The position numbers and the translations under genes are program-made. A model generated the notes under the pieces. It saw nothing but the letters and a program-made list of their open reading frames with translations. It did not search any database and had not been told where the DNA came from. A stretch of DNA of 64,000 nt from Euclidia mi (taxonomy: Eukaryota; Arthropoda; Insecta; Lepidoptera; Erebidae), in assembly GCA_944739405.2 (NCBI GenBank), contig OX123182.2, forward strand, positions 95,224,051-95,288,050, given 5' to 3'. Numbering within the stretch: the stretch's first letter is position 1; each line of letters starts with the position of its first letter. This document shows positions 47,887 through 60,433 of this stretch, one piece after another.

Positions 47887-47924
47887 GGTAAGGCTGCAGG
47901 GTATGATAGGATTACAGTCATAAC

Positions 47925-48060
47925 TATGATTAAGTGCCTATTAAATAGTGTTAAACTACGCCTGCCTAAAGGTAAAGGGAAACATCGTAAGGTAGCCAGC
48001 AAATATGAGGGTTCTTCATAATACTGTCTAAAGACATGTGCCAACCCATACTTGGCTAAT
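47925..48060 (+). mobile_element. Headless tRNA-SINE fragment inside LINE RT
   Basis: 'taagtgcctattaaa' to 'cccatacttggctaat' matches the middle of the SINE at 50454-50746 almost word for word, but lacks the A/B-box head and the terminal 'ctgatgatga' tail. It separates the start of the RT from its second block. Confidence 0.7.
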
Positions 48061-48140
48061 TATAATAATAACCTCCTCGACCGATTTTGGCTAAACTATA
48101 AAATGCTGAGAAGGCTAATGCCTCTATAGTTGTTGCAGTC

Positions 48141-49378
48141 TTGTATGCGAAGGTATTGATTGAAATAGTTATCAAAGTAACCGATAAAAGAATATGGGAT
48201 GTACAAGCGGGATTCCGAAAGTGTATAGGGTATACGGATCAAGTATTTTCCTTGCGATACATAGCCGAGAAATTCTTGGCCAAAGGTCAAAAGGTCTATT
48301 GCGCATTCGTGGATTTGGAAAAAGCTTACGATAAAGTGGTAAGGAATAAAATGTGGACGGTACTGTCGATGTATGGGGTGAACAGCAGCCTCATTCGAGC
48401 TCTAAAATCCCCTTATGAGGATTCTAGAGCTTGTGTGAGGATAAACGGGGCATACAGTGACTGGTTTACCATCGACACAGGTGTTAGACAAGGATGTGAG
48501 CGTCGCCGTGGCTGTTTAACCTCTTCATGGACAGTTGTTTGCAAAATTTGAAACATACTGATTGTGGATTTAGGATGAATGAATTACTTGTCAAATGTCT
48601 CCTTTATGCTGATGATCAGGTTATACTTGCTTCTTCAGCGGAGGAGTTTCAGGAGATGGTAATAATTATGTATAGTGCGTTAGAGAGGAAAGGAATGAAA
48701 GTGAATGTAAGTAAAACGAAAGTTATAGTTTTTGAAAAGGAAGAATGCGTTACGGCTTGTAATGTTGTGATCGATGGACAACGAGTGGAGCAAGTGAATG
48801 AGTTTGCATATATAGGTATGCTGTTTACAAGAGATGGTAAGAATGTAGAAGATACTGAAAGAAGAGTTAATGCAGGTAATAGAGTTAATGGAGCTCTGAA
48901 GGTGTTTATGAATAGCCAAAACGTGTCCAAAAAGGTACTTTTGGCTGTGCTTAGAGGGGTGTTAGTACCTACGCTTATGTATGGTAGTGAAAGTTGGATA
49001 TGGCAGAAGAGTTACGAAAGTAGAATAAATGCTGTAGAAATGAGAGCACTGAGAAGTATGTGTGGTGTGTCTTTGACTGACAGAGTAAAGAATTGTGTGA
49101 TAACAGAGTGTTGTGAGGTGAAAGAAGATGTAGTGACAAGCATCACGAAAGGTATGCTAAGTTGGTTTGGGCATGTGGAGAGAATGAATGACGAAAGATT
49201 GACCAAGCAGATATACAAGGCAAGTGTGAATGAGACAGGACGAAGGGGAAGACCTAGGCGGACGTTCTCTGACCAGATTGGACACATCCTAAAAACAAGA
49301 CAGGATAGAAGTACCCTGAACAGAAGAGCATGCATGAGGTATCTGATGGGAGTGAATGAAGCAAGAGAGATATATAAG
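48141..49378 (+). pseudogene. LINE reverse transcriptase
   Basis: Two overlapping frames (48141-48551 and 48527-49378) carry YAKVLIEIVIKVTDKRIWD, VQAGFRKCIGYTDQVFSLRY, the catalytic FVDLEKAYDKVVRNKM, then GVRQGC, then LLVKCLLYADDQVILASS (YADD) and VNEFAYIGMLFTRDGKNV. The C-terminal region has MCGVSLTDRVKNC and RGRPRRTFSDQIGHI. One frameshift lies between GVRQGCE and SWTVVC near 48510-48540. Both aspartate motifs are intact. The preceding RT block (NYRGISLLS) is present but inverted. After about 49375 the frame reads flank DNA (IENKIYVSRSTRK). Confidence 0.8.
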
Positions 49379-49384
49379 CTAGAG

Positions 49385-50430
49385 GACATCGAAAACAAAA
49401 TATATGTTTCTAGAAGCACAAGGAAAAAACAGCCACCCTTTTTTAGTTATATTACAATAAAAACAATCTTCCATATTTGCATTCCAACATCGTCTTTTTT
49501 TACATTCTTTCTTTTACATAATCAAATAGAAAACGCATTACCTTTGATTCTGACTATATCAGTTTAAAAGTAAGAATATTTATATAATTTATTTTCATTG
49601 CCAGTCTTAACGGACAATTATTAAATAGAAATAGAAATAAATAAAAACCTACCAGTATATGTATTTTGAGAAAAAGTATCTAACTTATTGCCTTAATAAA
49701 AATCATAACCATTTACACGTTTCTAGTTACACAAGAATAATCACTTGAATTGCATTGTGAGTAAACCAGCAGTTATTGACCAAGTGCTCTATTCTAGAGA
49801 CAGCTTCGGAGCGTGACCTCCGTTATGGATAGGGGCGGTTTCAGATAAGCGTATCTTTCTGCGCGTATACGGTCATTTCAGCATACGCGTTTACACGCGC
49901 GCTACATTACGGGCTTCAAAATACCGGATTCACGTAAACGGGCATATTTCGGCGTGTTCGCTCAAAACGGTAGTGACATCGTGTCAGTGTCAACATGGAT
50001 TCTGACGGCTTGCGCTCATACGAGCTTAGAAGCGCGTCAACGCTCGTACGAGTTTCGCGTGTGCCAAAAGGCGCGCCTATACGCGCCACATGCGCTTCCA
50101 AAAACGAGCTTGTAAGCGCGTTTAAAACGCTAATCTGATACCGCTCTAAAACCTGACAGTCGGCTAGCTGCGCCATTGTACAGCTGTTATTTGTGTTAAC
50201 CGTTCTTCTTCAAATAGCACGTTGGAAAATCTTGTCAGTCTCTATAAAAGACATATTCAATCTTTGAGCTTACATATTTGAAAGCGATATTGATGTTGAT
50301 TTGAACGTAACATGGAATACCATTGAGATGAATGAATCTAACATGTATCACTACACTAGGCTCTTTGCCTGCACCACATCACCTCCTAGAGATCCAATAA
50401 CCTTTATAGTCTGTAATTTTGTTATTTAGC
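49385..50430 (+). repeat. Flank unit U, second copy in B
   Basis: Begins 'aggacatcgaaaacaaaata' immediately after the truncated LINE and repeats unit U of 45066-45830. It is closer to copy A in keeping 'ttttttagttatatta'. Interrupted by the family K MITE at 49833-50146. Confidence 0.75.
49833..50146. mobile_element. Harbinger-like MITE, family K, copy 2 (inverted)
   Basis: Inserted in 'tatggataaaacctg', which is intact in copy A (5333-5347) and in the first U copy. Ends are 'gggcggtttcagataa' and 'ctaatctgataccgctc'. The flanks fit a TAA duplication with one change on the left. Its sequence matches 36305-36620 in reverse complement. Confidence 0.75.
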
Positions 50431-50453
50431 ACGAAACCTTTGACTTTTACCTT

Positions 50454-50746
50454 TGACTGCGGCAAAAGCCTAGTGACAGCAGAGTTTCAGGTTTGAATCC
50501 AAGTCGCGCACCATTGACCTTTCGGAGTTAATTGCCTATTAAATAATTAAACTACGCCTGCCTAAAGGTTAAGGGAATCATCGTAAGGTAACCTGCATAT
50601 AGTTATGAGAGTTCTTCATAATACTGCCGAAAGCCATGTGCCAACCCATACTTGGCTAACGTAGTAGTCTTACCTTTCTCATATTGCAGAAGGGGTCCGT
50701 GCCCAGCAGTGGGGCAGTATATAATTATAAAAGGCTGATGATGAAA
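50454..50746 (+). mobile_element. tRNA-derived SINE, copy-B counterpart of 5559-5830
   Basis: Box B 'ggtttgaatcc' at 50490-50500; body 'actacgcctgcctaaaggtt'; tail 'aaaaggctgatgatgaaa'. Better preserved than its copy-A counterpart. Confidence 0.75.
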
Positions 50747-50850
50747 TTAAACCCATAATTGTTATAAGATTATGCGCTTTTCAATTCGAAATATAAATAT
50801 TCTGAATATAAAAGTATTTAGTGAATCTGAACTATACTAATCTGAAAAAA

Positions 50851-50906
50851 ATACTGTACAATTTTATTCAATCATGCTAGGATGATTGAATAAAATTGTA
50901 CAGTAT
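50851..50906. repeat. Perfect 25-bp-arm hairpin (copy B only)
   Basis: 50851-50875 and 50882-50906 are exact reverse complements with a 6-base loop. Copy A (about 6309-6333) has only the right arm. Confidence 0.85.
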
Positions 50907-53606
50907 TTTATTTAAATATATATATTTTAAAATATTTATGTATTTTATTTATCTTATATTTTGAAATAGGTATGTATTTTATTTGTTACCCCCCGCCACA
51001 GAGGCAATAAGTCCTCTCTTTAATCATAAAGACCTTACCCTCCTATGCATCGTGCAGTCGGATAAAAATTCATGAAGACTAAGCTACAATATGAATAAGA
51101 GCTCTACACTATTTTATGTATAATCATGGTGGAAAATAAGGTCATACTGATGTAGAATTGTAAGCTTCTTAAAAATACTTTTTGTTACATTGTAGTTCAA
51201 TAGCAAGTTGCAATAGTGGTTATGATATTGTCTTGTTGATTTTTTTGCCAGACGCGGTGAAATTTTTGTTTGAAAATTACTGTGAATTTACATCAGAAGT
51301 GAAGAAATCCTGCGGGGAAACATGAATTGCCGACATAGCATTCCTGTTAATTAATCTTAAGTGGCAGTAGCCGAAACATTAATCTAGCAGAAGCGATGAA
51401 TACATGGCAGACAGGTTTCAAAGACGCTGCATGGTTACATCCAAGGACCAACGACATATTCTGTTTATGAGTGCACTACATTGGTTTGCGACAATTTACT
51501 TAGAGTCTTATTAGAGAGATAAAACTTGGATTACTGTAACCAATACGAAAAAAAATGAAATATACCTTGCAAATGATATTATGCATTCAACATTAGAGTA
51601 GGCACGCATTCTCCATTAATATAGAACATTGCAACTGGCAAAACCTATAAATAATAATACGTGCATACTGATTCCAAGCTTATATTAACACCCCAACTGT
51701 GATAAACAGAGAAAATGCGTTTGTATATTTTATTATTACCTACCTTCTCAAGATATAAGAAAACAAGGTGCAGAGAAATATTCGCTCTTAATTACTTCTG
51801 ACGGGCGTGACGTGTACGCTCGCTACCTCACTATTAATTACTCCTGTCTATGAGCAGCGGAGATAAATATGGTTAAAAGGTTGGAGAATTTAAAGTAATA
51901 ACGTTTAAATTACCGGCTCATAGACTAGGGAGAAGTACAAAATGCTCATTGAAAATTAAGGCGATTGGTTCAGAGGTGGAATAAATTAGCCTTAGAAAAC
52001 GCTTTTTAAAACTACAACATTAACAAAATTACTCATAATAGAGTCTCCCATTTACGTTCCGACAGCGTCGTGATGTATTTATCCCAGTCAGCTGGGATTC
52101 GCTTTCCCTTCGGGCGTAGATACTAGTAATTGTCTAGAACGAAAAAGTCTGGAACACCGTCTCCTTGTGTGTAGTTGCATGGAGATAGCGGAGCAGAATA
52201 GGCTATTACAGCCCGAAACTTAAAGTAAAAGTTCAGAGCGCAACCGAGCTTATATGGCATTAGTAAGAAAAGAGTTACCAGGTGACGTGAATATAGGGTC
52301 TCAAAATATACGCGGATTCTTACTAGAGTTACTAGGTACTGCGTATTCTGGGATATTCTAATTCATTTTGCTGCATATTTGAGTATCAACCCAATGCTAT
52401 TCACTTAAGGCTATACTAACGACCCAAGATCCTTTTGCAAAGCAATAAATTCAGTTATAAAGTGAATATAAGTACTGTTTTATACTGTCATGGATACTAC
52501 CCTTCATTTACCGTGACTTTATGTGATGTTAGCCATCCCTAAATTTATAACGCGCTCAAATTATGGCATCTGGTACGGCTTGTTGTAATTTTCTTGTAAT
52601 TACCGACGTTGCTTAGATTCAGAGATAAGTACGATTTTGGATTTTGCTTGGTGTATACTACAAAGGCAAATTCATTATTAAGAGCTTAGCACTTGAGTTT
52701 CAAACACGATTGACAACCGCAAGAGTTAAGGGGCTGAACCAATGACGTTGCACATAGCCTATCTATTGACTCCGCAAAGTGTGAAAGAGATATAGCATAC
52801 TGTAGCTATTTAATATAAAAATGAGAAATATTATGAATGACTCTTTTTTAATTGATGTCTCATTTTAGATCGTCAAAACCTTTAATGGTTACGAATTGTA
52901 TGAAAATGTTTTAGGACAAGAAAATAAATAGACAGTCACTTTGAGGAAAGCTAATAGTAAGACAAATCTTGTTAGATTAGTTACCATACCCCGGGCTCCT
53001 TGGTGTCCAGTCTTGGATGCAACTGTGATAGCAGAGGATGATAATTCATTGATCTCATCGTACTTAATCTTCCTACTTTATTAAGCAAGGGTTCAAGTGA
53101 CGACCTCATCTCTACAATTTGCCAAAATGGTTGTAGATTCAATTCCTAAACTAGTCAAAAATCATCTATATTTATTCATTATATCAGAATGGATCTTAAA
53201 TGTGTCGAAATATAAAATCAAAATGAAAAACATTCTTCCGTTTGAGTTCTATTTATAAAATCGACTTTATTTTAAATGAAATTAAACGTGGCTTTACAAA
53301 AAGCTACCGGGTAAATGTTTTAATTAATGAAGATTTCTGTTCAATTAGAATCGTCTTGGTTTACTCAGGACCCTTTTCTTATGTAATTAAAACTAACGAT
53401 TTGTCGGGAATTTAATTGCCAAGGGTGTGGAGGAATTTGCTTCAGACAAAAACACAACAAGGATATTATTTTAAGATATGATGGATTTGTATGTACTGTT
53501 TAATTCTTTAAGGTCTTCTAGAACATTAATGTTATTATGCATATTTGGTTGTTTACAAAGCGTTTACGACACTTTGTGTCTTTTGTATACCTATCTGTAG
53601 AAGCCT

Positions 53607-53692
53607 AATCATCATCAGCAGATTTGTATATTAACTGTCCTACAGCTGGGCACGGGCCTCTTCTCACTACGCTGGCTAAGTGCAGTTGGCTC
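53607..53692 (-). mobile_element. SINE tail fragment
   Basis: 'taatcatcatcagca' then 'ctgggcacgggcctcttctc' matches the 3' part of the SINE at 39123-39439. It lies in a stretch (53387-53725) that copy A lacks. Confidence 0.6.
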
Positions 53693-53763
53693 TGTGCTTG
53701 TACACAATGTTATTTTTCGTATGTGTTATGGAATTTCAGGGAACGTAAACTGAACACATACAT

Positions 53764-53962
53764 ACATAACTTCACGCCATTATCCTCGAAGGGGTAAGCA
53801 GAGGTGTATTACACACTAACACTTCGCCAGTTTTGTTTCGGTTCCAATGTTATAGGAGGCGAGCCTCAGTCTGAGTGCCCAGGGTACCTGGCGATCGAAC
53901 CTGAGATCATCGTCTCGGCAGTCCATTACGTACACCACTTGGCTATCGCCGCTGTACCTGAA
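53764..53962 (-). mobile_element. SINE, uninterrupted counterpart of 13378-14068
   Basis: 'taacttcacgccattatcct' to 'ttggctatcgccgctgtacc', including 'ggcgatcgaacctgag' (reverse of a box B). Provides the empty site for the retroposon at 13554-14035. Confidence 0.7.
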
Positions 53963-55673
53963 CACACTTAAAAAATTCTATTAAAAGACAACTCACACCT
54001 TCCTTACTTTCTTTACAGCCTTTCACGGTCAATGTTGGACTTAAACTTCGCAGAAGTTGCTTCGCTTCATCACTGTGAGCCAACAGGAGGACAATTCAGA
54101 TACTTGGTATAATATCCTGTTTCACGGAAGATTTTACTATCATTCAGCCAACAGTCACAAAGATCACCCAGATACGGAACAACAAATTGCGCGATGTCAA
54201 GCGGCGAAATGGCCGCTTACACTACTACGCCATACGTGAAATCAAATTGGACTATAATAATAGATCATATAGTATTAAGTGAAGATGTCATTAGACTATT
54301 TTGCTTCCTGTCCAGTCGTTAAGGGTTATTAAAAGTTGATTATCGCGCACTTTATTGCATAGGGAAAACATTCCAATAAATTCTTATGGCTTGGAAATCT
54401 TCGTAATGTTCGCATAGATTTTTAAGGCTTGTCAATCCGTTTGCATATTGCTACAGGCCTAATCCGTAAGGCAGTTTAGAAAACGATTTAACATGTTAAA
54501 GAAGGATTTTCATATTATTTACTTTGACAGTTTTTAATAATATGTATATAGGTACTTAGCTAACCAGATAACTTCGAGAAGTCCGTTGTCGTGGGTAAAG
54601 TAAATGAAATGAGGTTAGACTAATATCTCTGTAACAACCATCCTACGAGAATCCGTACAGCAAGAGCGATGGAAAAATTACGAGAGATTTGAACGACTTT
54701 CAAAATATAGGTTAAGATCTTTTAGATATTAAGAAAACGCTGCAGATAAAGGAACTACATATCAAGCAGTAGCCTGTTGCTGTTATCAAATAGGTTTTTT
54801 GAATTCGAATCGTGATTCTTCTTCTTCGTTCTCAAACTAGAAAAAGTAAACACCGCTTTGCTTAATCTAGTAACAAACTTATTAAAAAGCCTCAAAATAC
54901 TTAGATAATATGTAGCAAAGCCCAGTTACTGTTACATTTTTGTATTGTAAAATGAAAACGACGTTGTTTCAAATAAATGTGAAAAACCTACTATTGCTCC
55001 GACATCTCGACGTAGGTACGCCTTGGTAACGGTATGTCTAGTATCTTAGTTTTTGTACGATACTGTCAGAATACATAAAGTCGTACAACTCACACTTACC
55101 GTTTACTTTTGTAGCAAAAAGGAAATAAAGTAAAATTCAGTGAATAGGGTTTAACATTGTTCCCAGTTGATTAGTGAAAGTGGTGATAGATTCACTTGAT
55201 CAAATTGATATAGGAGCGCACAAATTTGTTAGCGGGGAGTAAGCTTTTAAAAAAGACATGTTGGGATACCTAAGTATTATGTTGAGTAACAACAAAGAGG
55301 GAAAATAGGAAGAAAGGCAAGCAATATATCCTCATCTTGTTTGAAATAGGAATGTAGATCTAAGGGTTCCCGCAGACTAGTTTCTTTTAGCATCAGCGAC
55401 CGGCGATTTTCCAACTGTATCGATGCAGAATCGCGTTTTAGCGACTCTCTGCGTTCGGGCGCGGCGACCGTAGTATTGTAATGTGTTGTTGCTGATCGGT
55501 TAAGTCGACTATCGATATATTGATTTATTTCTTCATTATTTTAAAACAATATCAGTAATATAGGTTGCCAGCAAAAAAATAAATATACCAGTATAACTAC
55601 TACATGATGTTCGTTACAATGATGTAAAATTTTGTCCTATTATTAATGTACATTTAGTGCCCTAAACTGTAAC

Positions 55674-55705
55674 AATAGATGACATGGCTGTCCATGTCAT
55701 CTATT
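55674..55705. repeat. Short hairpin in E1 only
   Basis: 14-bp arms 'aatagatgacatgg' and 'ccatgtcatctatt' with a 4-base loop. The mirrored place in E2 (about 61785-61800) has one arm only. Confidence 0.75.
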
Positions 55706-57239
55706 CATATCATTGCACTCATTTCTTCGTATTTATGTAATGTATGAAGTAATAGATGATGCTCTCCGAAAGTAAAACGTGAACTGGTTGCGGGACGTAG
55801 GCAAAAAATACCGACTTCATCTCGGTTGATATTTTTATTGATATAAAGAAAGCGGTATTTAATGTAGCTTCATCACAATCACGAGACACAGACACAGTTA
55901 GAGACACCTCGTCAAAATCTAGTAGGTACAACACCCTGGTCGAGTATAACTGCCTTAATAAAAACTTAGATCGGAAAATGTCATTCGTGTCTATTCAACC
56001 TATTTATTATAAACGCTTACATAATTTTATCGACATTTATTCTGTTTAAACCAGTCACTAGTCTAACCTTTTAGTAATAAACCTTATTTTCGCTTACAGA
56101 ATAATAAATTACACTTTGGGGTAAAATTACCAAAATCGCCTATCAAAAAGCTGAACTACCTATACAAAATAAATTATTTTTGTTCTTTACATGAGGATAT
56201 TTTTAGTAAAATCTTAAGTAACACTGAAGTGCGTTAAGCTAAAAATCATTTATTATTTCACTCAAATTCTAATTGTACACCTAATACGCCAATCGTTCTA
56301 CAAAATATCACTTAATATGAAAATTGGTGCATTTATGTTAGGTTTGCATTCACACCCATAACCGATTCATGATCGCTGTATTCTGAGTTTTCAAAGACAC
56401 TTTCAAAATTCCGAAAATTTAATAGTGATTCAAGTGATCTTCACTCTTCGCATCATTTTAGACATCATGCTAATTGATTGTCAAATACATCTTTACTCAT
56501 CTTGCGTAATTGATGAAAAATTAAAGCATGCGTAACTGACACCCTGGGGTAATTTTTATCTCACATACCTTTGCAGGCTAGACGGATGATTTTTTACGCC
56601 ACGTGACTACCAGCTTTAGAGAATACACGAAAGGAGATGACACTACGCACTTTGCAGAAAAAAATCAATATCAAGTTTTATGCACCTGGGGTAAACAATT
56701 ACCCACAGTGTTATTTAAGGGTTAAAAAATAAGTGACAACCTACGGTAAGGCGGCGTCCATTAATCACGTGAGCCTCGATAGGTGGAAGGGAGATGTGTA
56801 GATAGATATCTCGTGTCCTTGCTTTTTCTTTGAATGTACAATATCCTTGATCCAGAAATGCTTGTACGCATTATAAAACAACGTTCGTTCGTTCGTTCGT
56901 GAGGGATTCAGAAATGGCCTGTATTTAGATCTTTCGTTGCTTTTGGATACTCCAGCATATTTTTAGTCAACCCACTGCAAAAAGGAGGATGTCCTTAATT
57001 CGGTCTGGACATATTTTTTATGTTGCTGCAGCGATTGCGGAATTCTGGTTTCTGAATTTTCTGAACCATTTCTGGAGTTATTTTTATTTTCCATGCGAGA
57101 TGCTTATAATTTGCAAGATCGAAATGCCAATAATTGCGAGGTAAGACTTTAATGAGCCAGCAGAATTTTAAAATAGTGTTGTTATCGGTTATTAATAGTT
57201 TGATGCATGATAAAGAGAGGAAATATTTTTCCTTTTTTT

Positions 57240-57432
57240 TTTTATTAACAACTCCCTCATTAGGACAAAATCCTGTGGCGCGGAAACTTTACAAACATAC
57301 AACTAACGGACACAATTAACACCCAGATTCGAAACAACAATTTGTGAATTACACATATTCAGTTTTATTGGGTGTAATATTTACACCTCTGGCTACCCCT
57401 TCGGGGATTCAGACATGACACTATAAAATAAA
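57240..57432 (+). mobile_element. SINE fragment inside E1
   Basis: Body 'aacacccagattcgaaacaa', then 'ggctaccccttcggggattc' and an A-rich tail near 57421-57445. Plus-strand orientation of the same SINE group as 53764-53962. No counterpart at the mirrored position of E2. Confidence 0.6.
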
Positions 57433-58704
57433 AATAAAAAAAATATTTAGTATACATGTTTACATATCAAAGTAGTCTGCAAGTAGCGCCCATAGCATCT
57501 TATGCGAAGAGATGATAATTAACATAACATAACATGTAAGAAATAGAGGGAAATGATCAAATGACTGGTGACAGAGAAGTATGGTGGAGAAGACATACAG
57601 CGCCGACCCTAACAAATTGAAACCAGGGCAAGAGATAAAGAGAATAATCAGTATCTCTCTCACTCTTTTCCTAGCTATATATTCCACATGGTAGTGGGGT
57701 AAGCTTTCTTTATTTTCCCCTCCACTTCGGTCTATCTATGACATCATTGCCCTACCTTGCATTCCCTCTTTTCCTTTAGTACTACATCTCTCCACCTTGT
57801 CTTGATCCAATAATGAGTATAATATATTTTATTTTAGTTTTAATTTCGACATCAGTAGTTGGCGATATGGCACGCAAAGCCTTTTTGGTTAAAATATTTT
57901 CTATCATTTTTTTTTATAAAGACTGGGGAGAGGTGTTTAGCCTTAAACCTAACCACGTATCATCATCACCGTGTAAATTTTAAATTTGCAAGAGATAAAT
58001 CACTTTACTACGGGATGACCCCTATGTTATTATTTTAAGTGACAAGTCGCAGCGATCGGCATCTTCCAGTGTGCGGTGTAAGAATTTGGACGCTGCATCT
58101 GGATGCTAAAAAGCGACCGAGTTGCCGGTCGTCGATGCTAAAAGAAGCTAGTCTGCGGTGGCTCTAATGTCTCGTCTGACATTTTGATGTTTGTGTTCTT
58201 AGGACCTCCGCATACTAGCTTCTTTTAGCATCGGCGACCGGCGATTCAGTCGCTTTTTAGCATCCAGATGCAGCGTCCGAATTCTTACACCGCACACTGG
58301 AAGATGCCGATCGCGGCGACAGTCACTTAAAATAATAACGAAGGGATCGTCCATTAATAACGTGATTTTATGTCTTTTCAATTTTAAACTTACTCTGTGA
58401 TGATGATACCTGGGTTTTACCACCTCTCCTCATTCTTTCAAAAGTCAGTTTCAAAAGTATTTTTATACAAAGTAAAGAAAAAAAATATTTTATCCAAAAA
58501 AGACATTGCGAGCTACTGGTGTCAAAATTGAAGCTAAAATAAAAAAAATACACTCATTATTCTCTTGATCTCTTACATAACTTCAATTTGTTTGGATTCG
58601 GCGCTGTATGGACATACATTCTCTTCCATACTTCTATGTCACCAGTCATCCGATCACTTTCCCCTTTTCTTACATATCTATTCTCACACAGTTATTCCAT
58701 CTTT

Positions 58705-60238
58705 ATTTCTTTAGCGTCAATATTCTTAGATATGTCTAAGGCCTTTGACTTCGTAAAACATAAGTTACTAATTAATAAGCTAGACCTATATGGCATCAGA
58801 GGAAACGCGTTAAAATGGATTGAAAGTTACCTCTCGAATCGTCAGCAATGCGTTGAGATATCGGGTTATTCAAAACAAGGCAAAACAAAGTACAGATCAG
58901 CGTATCGCCAGAATAACTGTGGAGTGCCCCAAGGGTCCCTTACTGTTCTTGATCTATATCAATGACTTACCAAATATAACTCCTCACAAATGTATCCTTT
59001 ATGCAGACGATACCACTATCACCATTCAAAATAGCAATAACAACCCTACTGAGTACGAGAAGGAAATTAACGAAACATTAAACAGAGTAATAACATGGCT
59101 CAAAGTAAACAATCTACACATAAACACTAGCAAAACAAAAATGATACAGTTCCAAACATACAATAGCAAACGACCACAACTAAAAATACAACATGAAAGT
59201 AACAGTATTGATGAAGTAGACTCTATAAAATTCTTAGGAGTTAATATAGATAAATTCTGTAATTGGAAATCACACATTGAGAAACTTTGCACTAAAATTG
59301 ATAGGTTTGTCTTCGTATTACACAGGATTACGCGAGTAGCCGGTCTTGATGCGGCTCTATGTGCATACCATGGCTATGTATCTTCAATACTACGATACAG
59401 CGTGATAATGTGGGGTAGTTCTGTGGATTCCACTAAAGTATTTCGCGCACAAAAGTAATGTCTTAGAGCAATCAGTGGAGCCCATCCACTCGATAGCTGC
59501 GTCCCACTGTTCAAGAAATATAAAATTTTACCATTTCCTGCATTATACATATTTGAAATTTGTGTTTTTGTATTCAATAACATGAATGAGTTTGAAAAAT
59601 GAAATGATGTGGTAACCAGACCTAGCCGCAAAGCGCATAAACTCTACGCTCCTAACCAAAAATTGCAAATACACGCAAGCAATGCATATTGTATGGCAAT
59701 CCGCATATTTAACAAATTACCTGAAGATACTAAAGCGCTAAACTGTGGACCATTTAAAAATAAACTTTTTGAATTTCTTCTAATGAAATGTTATTATACA
59801 GTCAAAGAATTTCTGGAAGACAAAATTGTAATTGTATGAATCTTTGCCTAATTGACATTGTTATTTTTTTGTTTTATTATTTTTTTTAACATTTGATTTT
59901 TTAATTGACATTTGATTATTAATTAACAATTTAACTCTATATTATTAATGATTATTTATTGACTGACTATTTTATTAATCCATTTATTATCTGTATCTAT
60001 TTATTATTCAATAGTTCTTATGGTATGCCAATTATATTAATGTTGAGATTCATACAGTGTGAGTGTGATTAACAATAAGACTAATGTAATAGCAATAGCA
60101 TAATAATTTGCTAGACAATAACGATAATTTAATGTAAAAGAAACATTTGTACGCCGGTGACGGCAGAATACTATGGATTAAAATAATTGTTAACATCTTG
60201 TATATAGTATCCAACAAATAAACTATTATTATTATTAA
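58705..60238 (+). mobile_element. 5'-truncated LINE inside E2
   Basis: Starts within the RT domain and ends after a 3' UTR with 'aaactattattattattaat', a short tandem tail. It has no counterpart in E1, so it entered E2 after the two copies separated. Boundaries are approximate because E1 and E2 differ around the junctions. Confidence 0.7.
58715..59839 (+). pseudogene. LINE reverse transcriptase fragment (Jockey/CR1-like)
   Basis: Begins inside RT with FLDMSKAFDFVKHKLLINKL (catalytic D), then GIRGNALKWIESYLSNRQQC, NNCGVPQGSL, a frameshift near 58935-58960, LFLIYINDLPNI, CILYADDTTITIQN (YADD) and SIKFLGVNIDKFCNWKSHIE. It stops at 59456, then continues in other frames with CLRAISGAHPLDSCVPLF and, from 59609, LYAPNQKLQIHASNAYCMAI and GPFKNKLFEFLLMKCYYTVK. 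Both catalytic blocks survive, but the fingers, endonuclease and ORF1 are missing. It is related to but distinct from the LINEs at 27153-28463 and 33490-35371. Confidence 0.85.
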
Positions 60239-60433
60239 TTTACTTGGTCGCCCCCTCCCTTTATCTCTCTACCCCCCTATTTACCACTTGTTTACCTAAA
60301 TACATAATTATCCACTCTTCTCATAAGATGTTTCTAAAATGCAAATCTTTTCATCCATGGACGCTACTTGCAGACTACTTTGATAGGTATTTTCTCTATT
60401 TTGGCATGATAAAAAATTATAAATATATCATGC

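Larger units (their letters stand above)
46640..49378 (+). mobile_element. LINE with endonuclease and reverse transcriptase, 3' end lost
   Basis: Carries endonuclease (46652-47347), connecting region (47425-47886) and reverse transcriptase (about 47887-49375). Its last codons (GVNEARE) run directly into flank unit U at 49379, whereas the related fragment at 31955-32350 continues to a natural end. The 3' end was therefore removed by rearrangement. The RT is also split by a SINE tail and holds a micro-inversion (48102-48137). RTE-like by its single-ORF look; the clade is not certain. Confidence 0.75.
55364..58165 (+). mobile_element. Harbinger-like element E1 (2.8 kb), left half of a mirrored pair
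   Basis: Ends 'gggttcccgcagactagttt' and (complement) 'gagccaccgcagactagctt' continue inward as 'cttttagcatcagcgaccgg'. Flanked by TAA (55361-55363, 58166-58168), with the empty TAA in copy A at about 15492. No transposase is visible; the interior is AT-rich with '(c)gttcgttcgttcg' at 56883-56900 and a SINE at 57240-57432. It matches E2 (58202-62113) in reverse from both ends. PIF/Harbinger is inferred from the 3-bp TWA duplication. Confidence 0.75.

Noticed and set aside
45066..50430. Unit U copies as long terminal repeats of a retrovirus-like element
   Set aside because: The unit occurs alone in copy A, lacks TG...CA ends, and the intervening sequence holds LINE fragments in opposite directions, with no gag, protease, integrase or primer-binding site.
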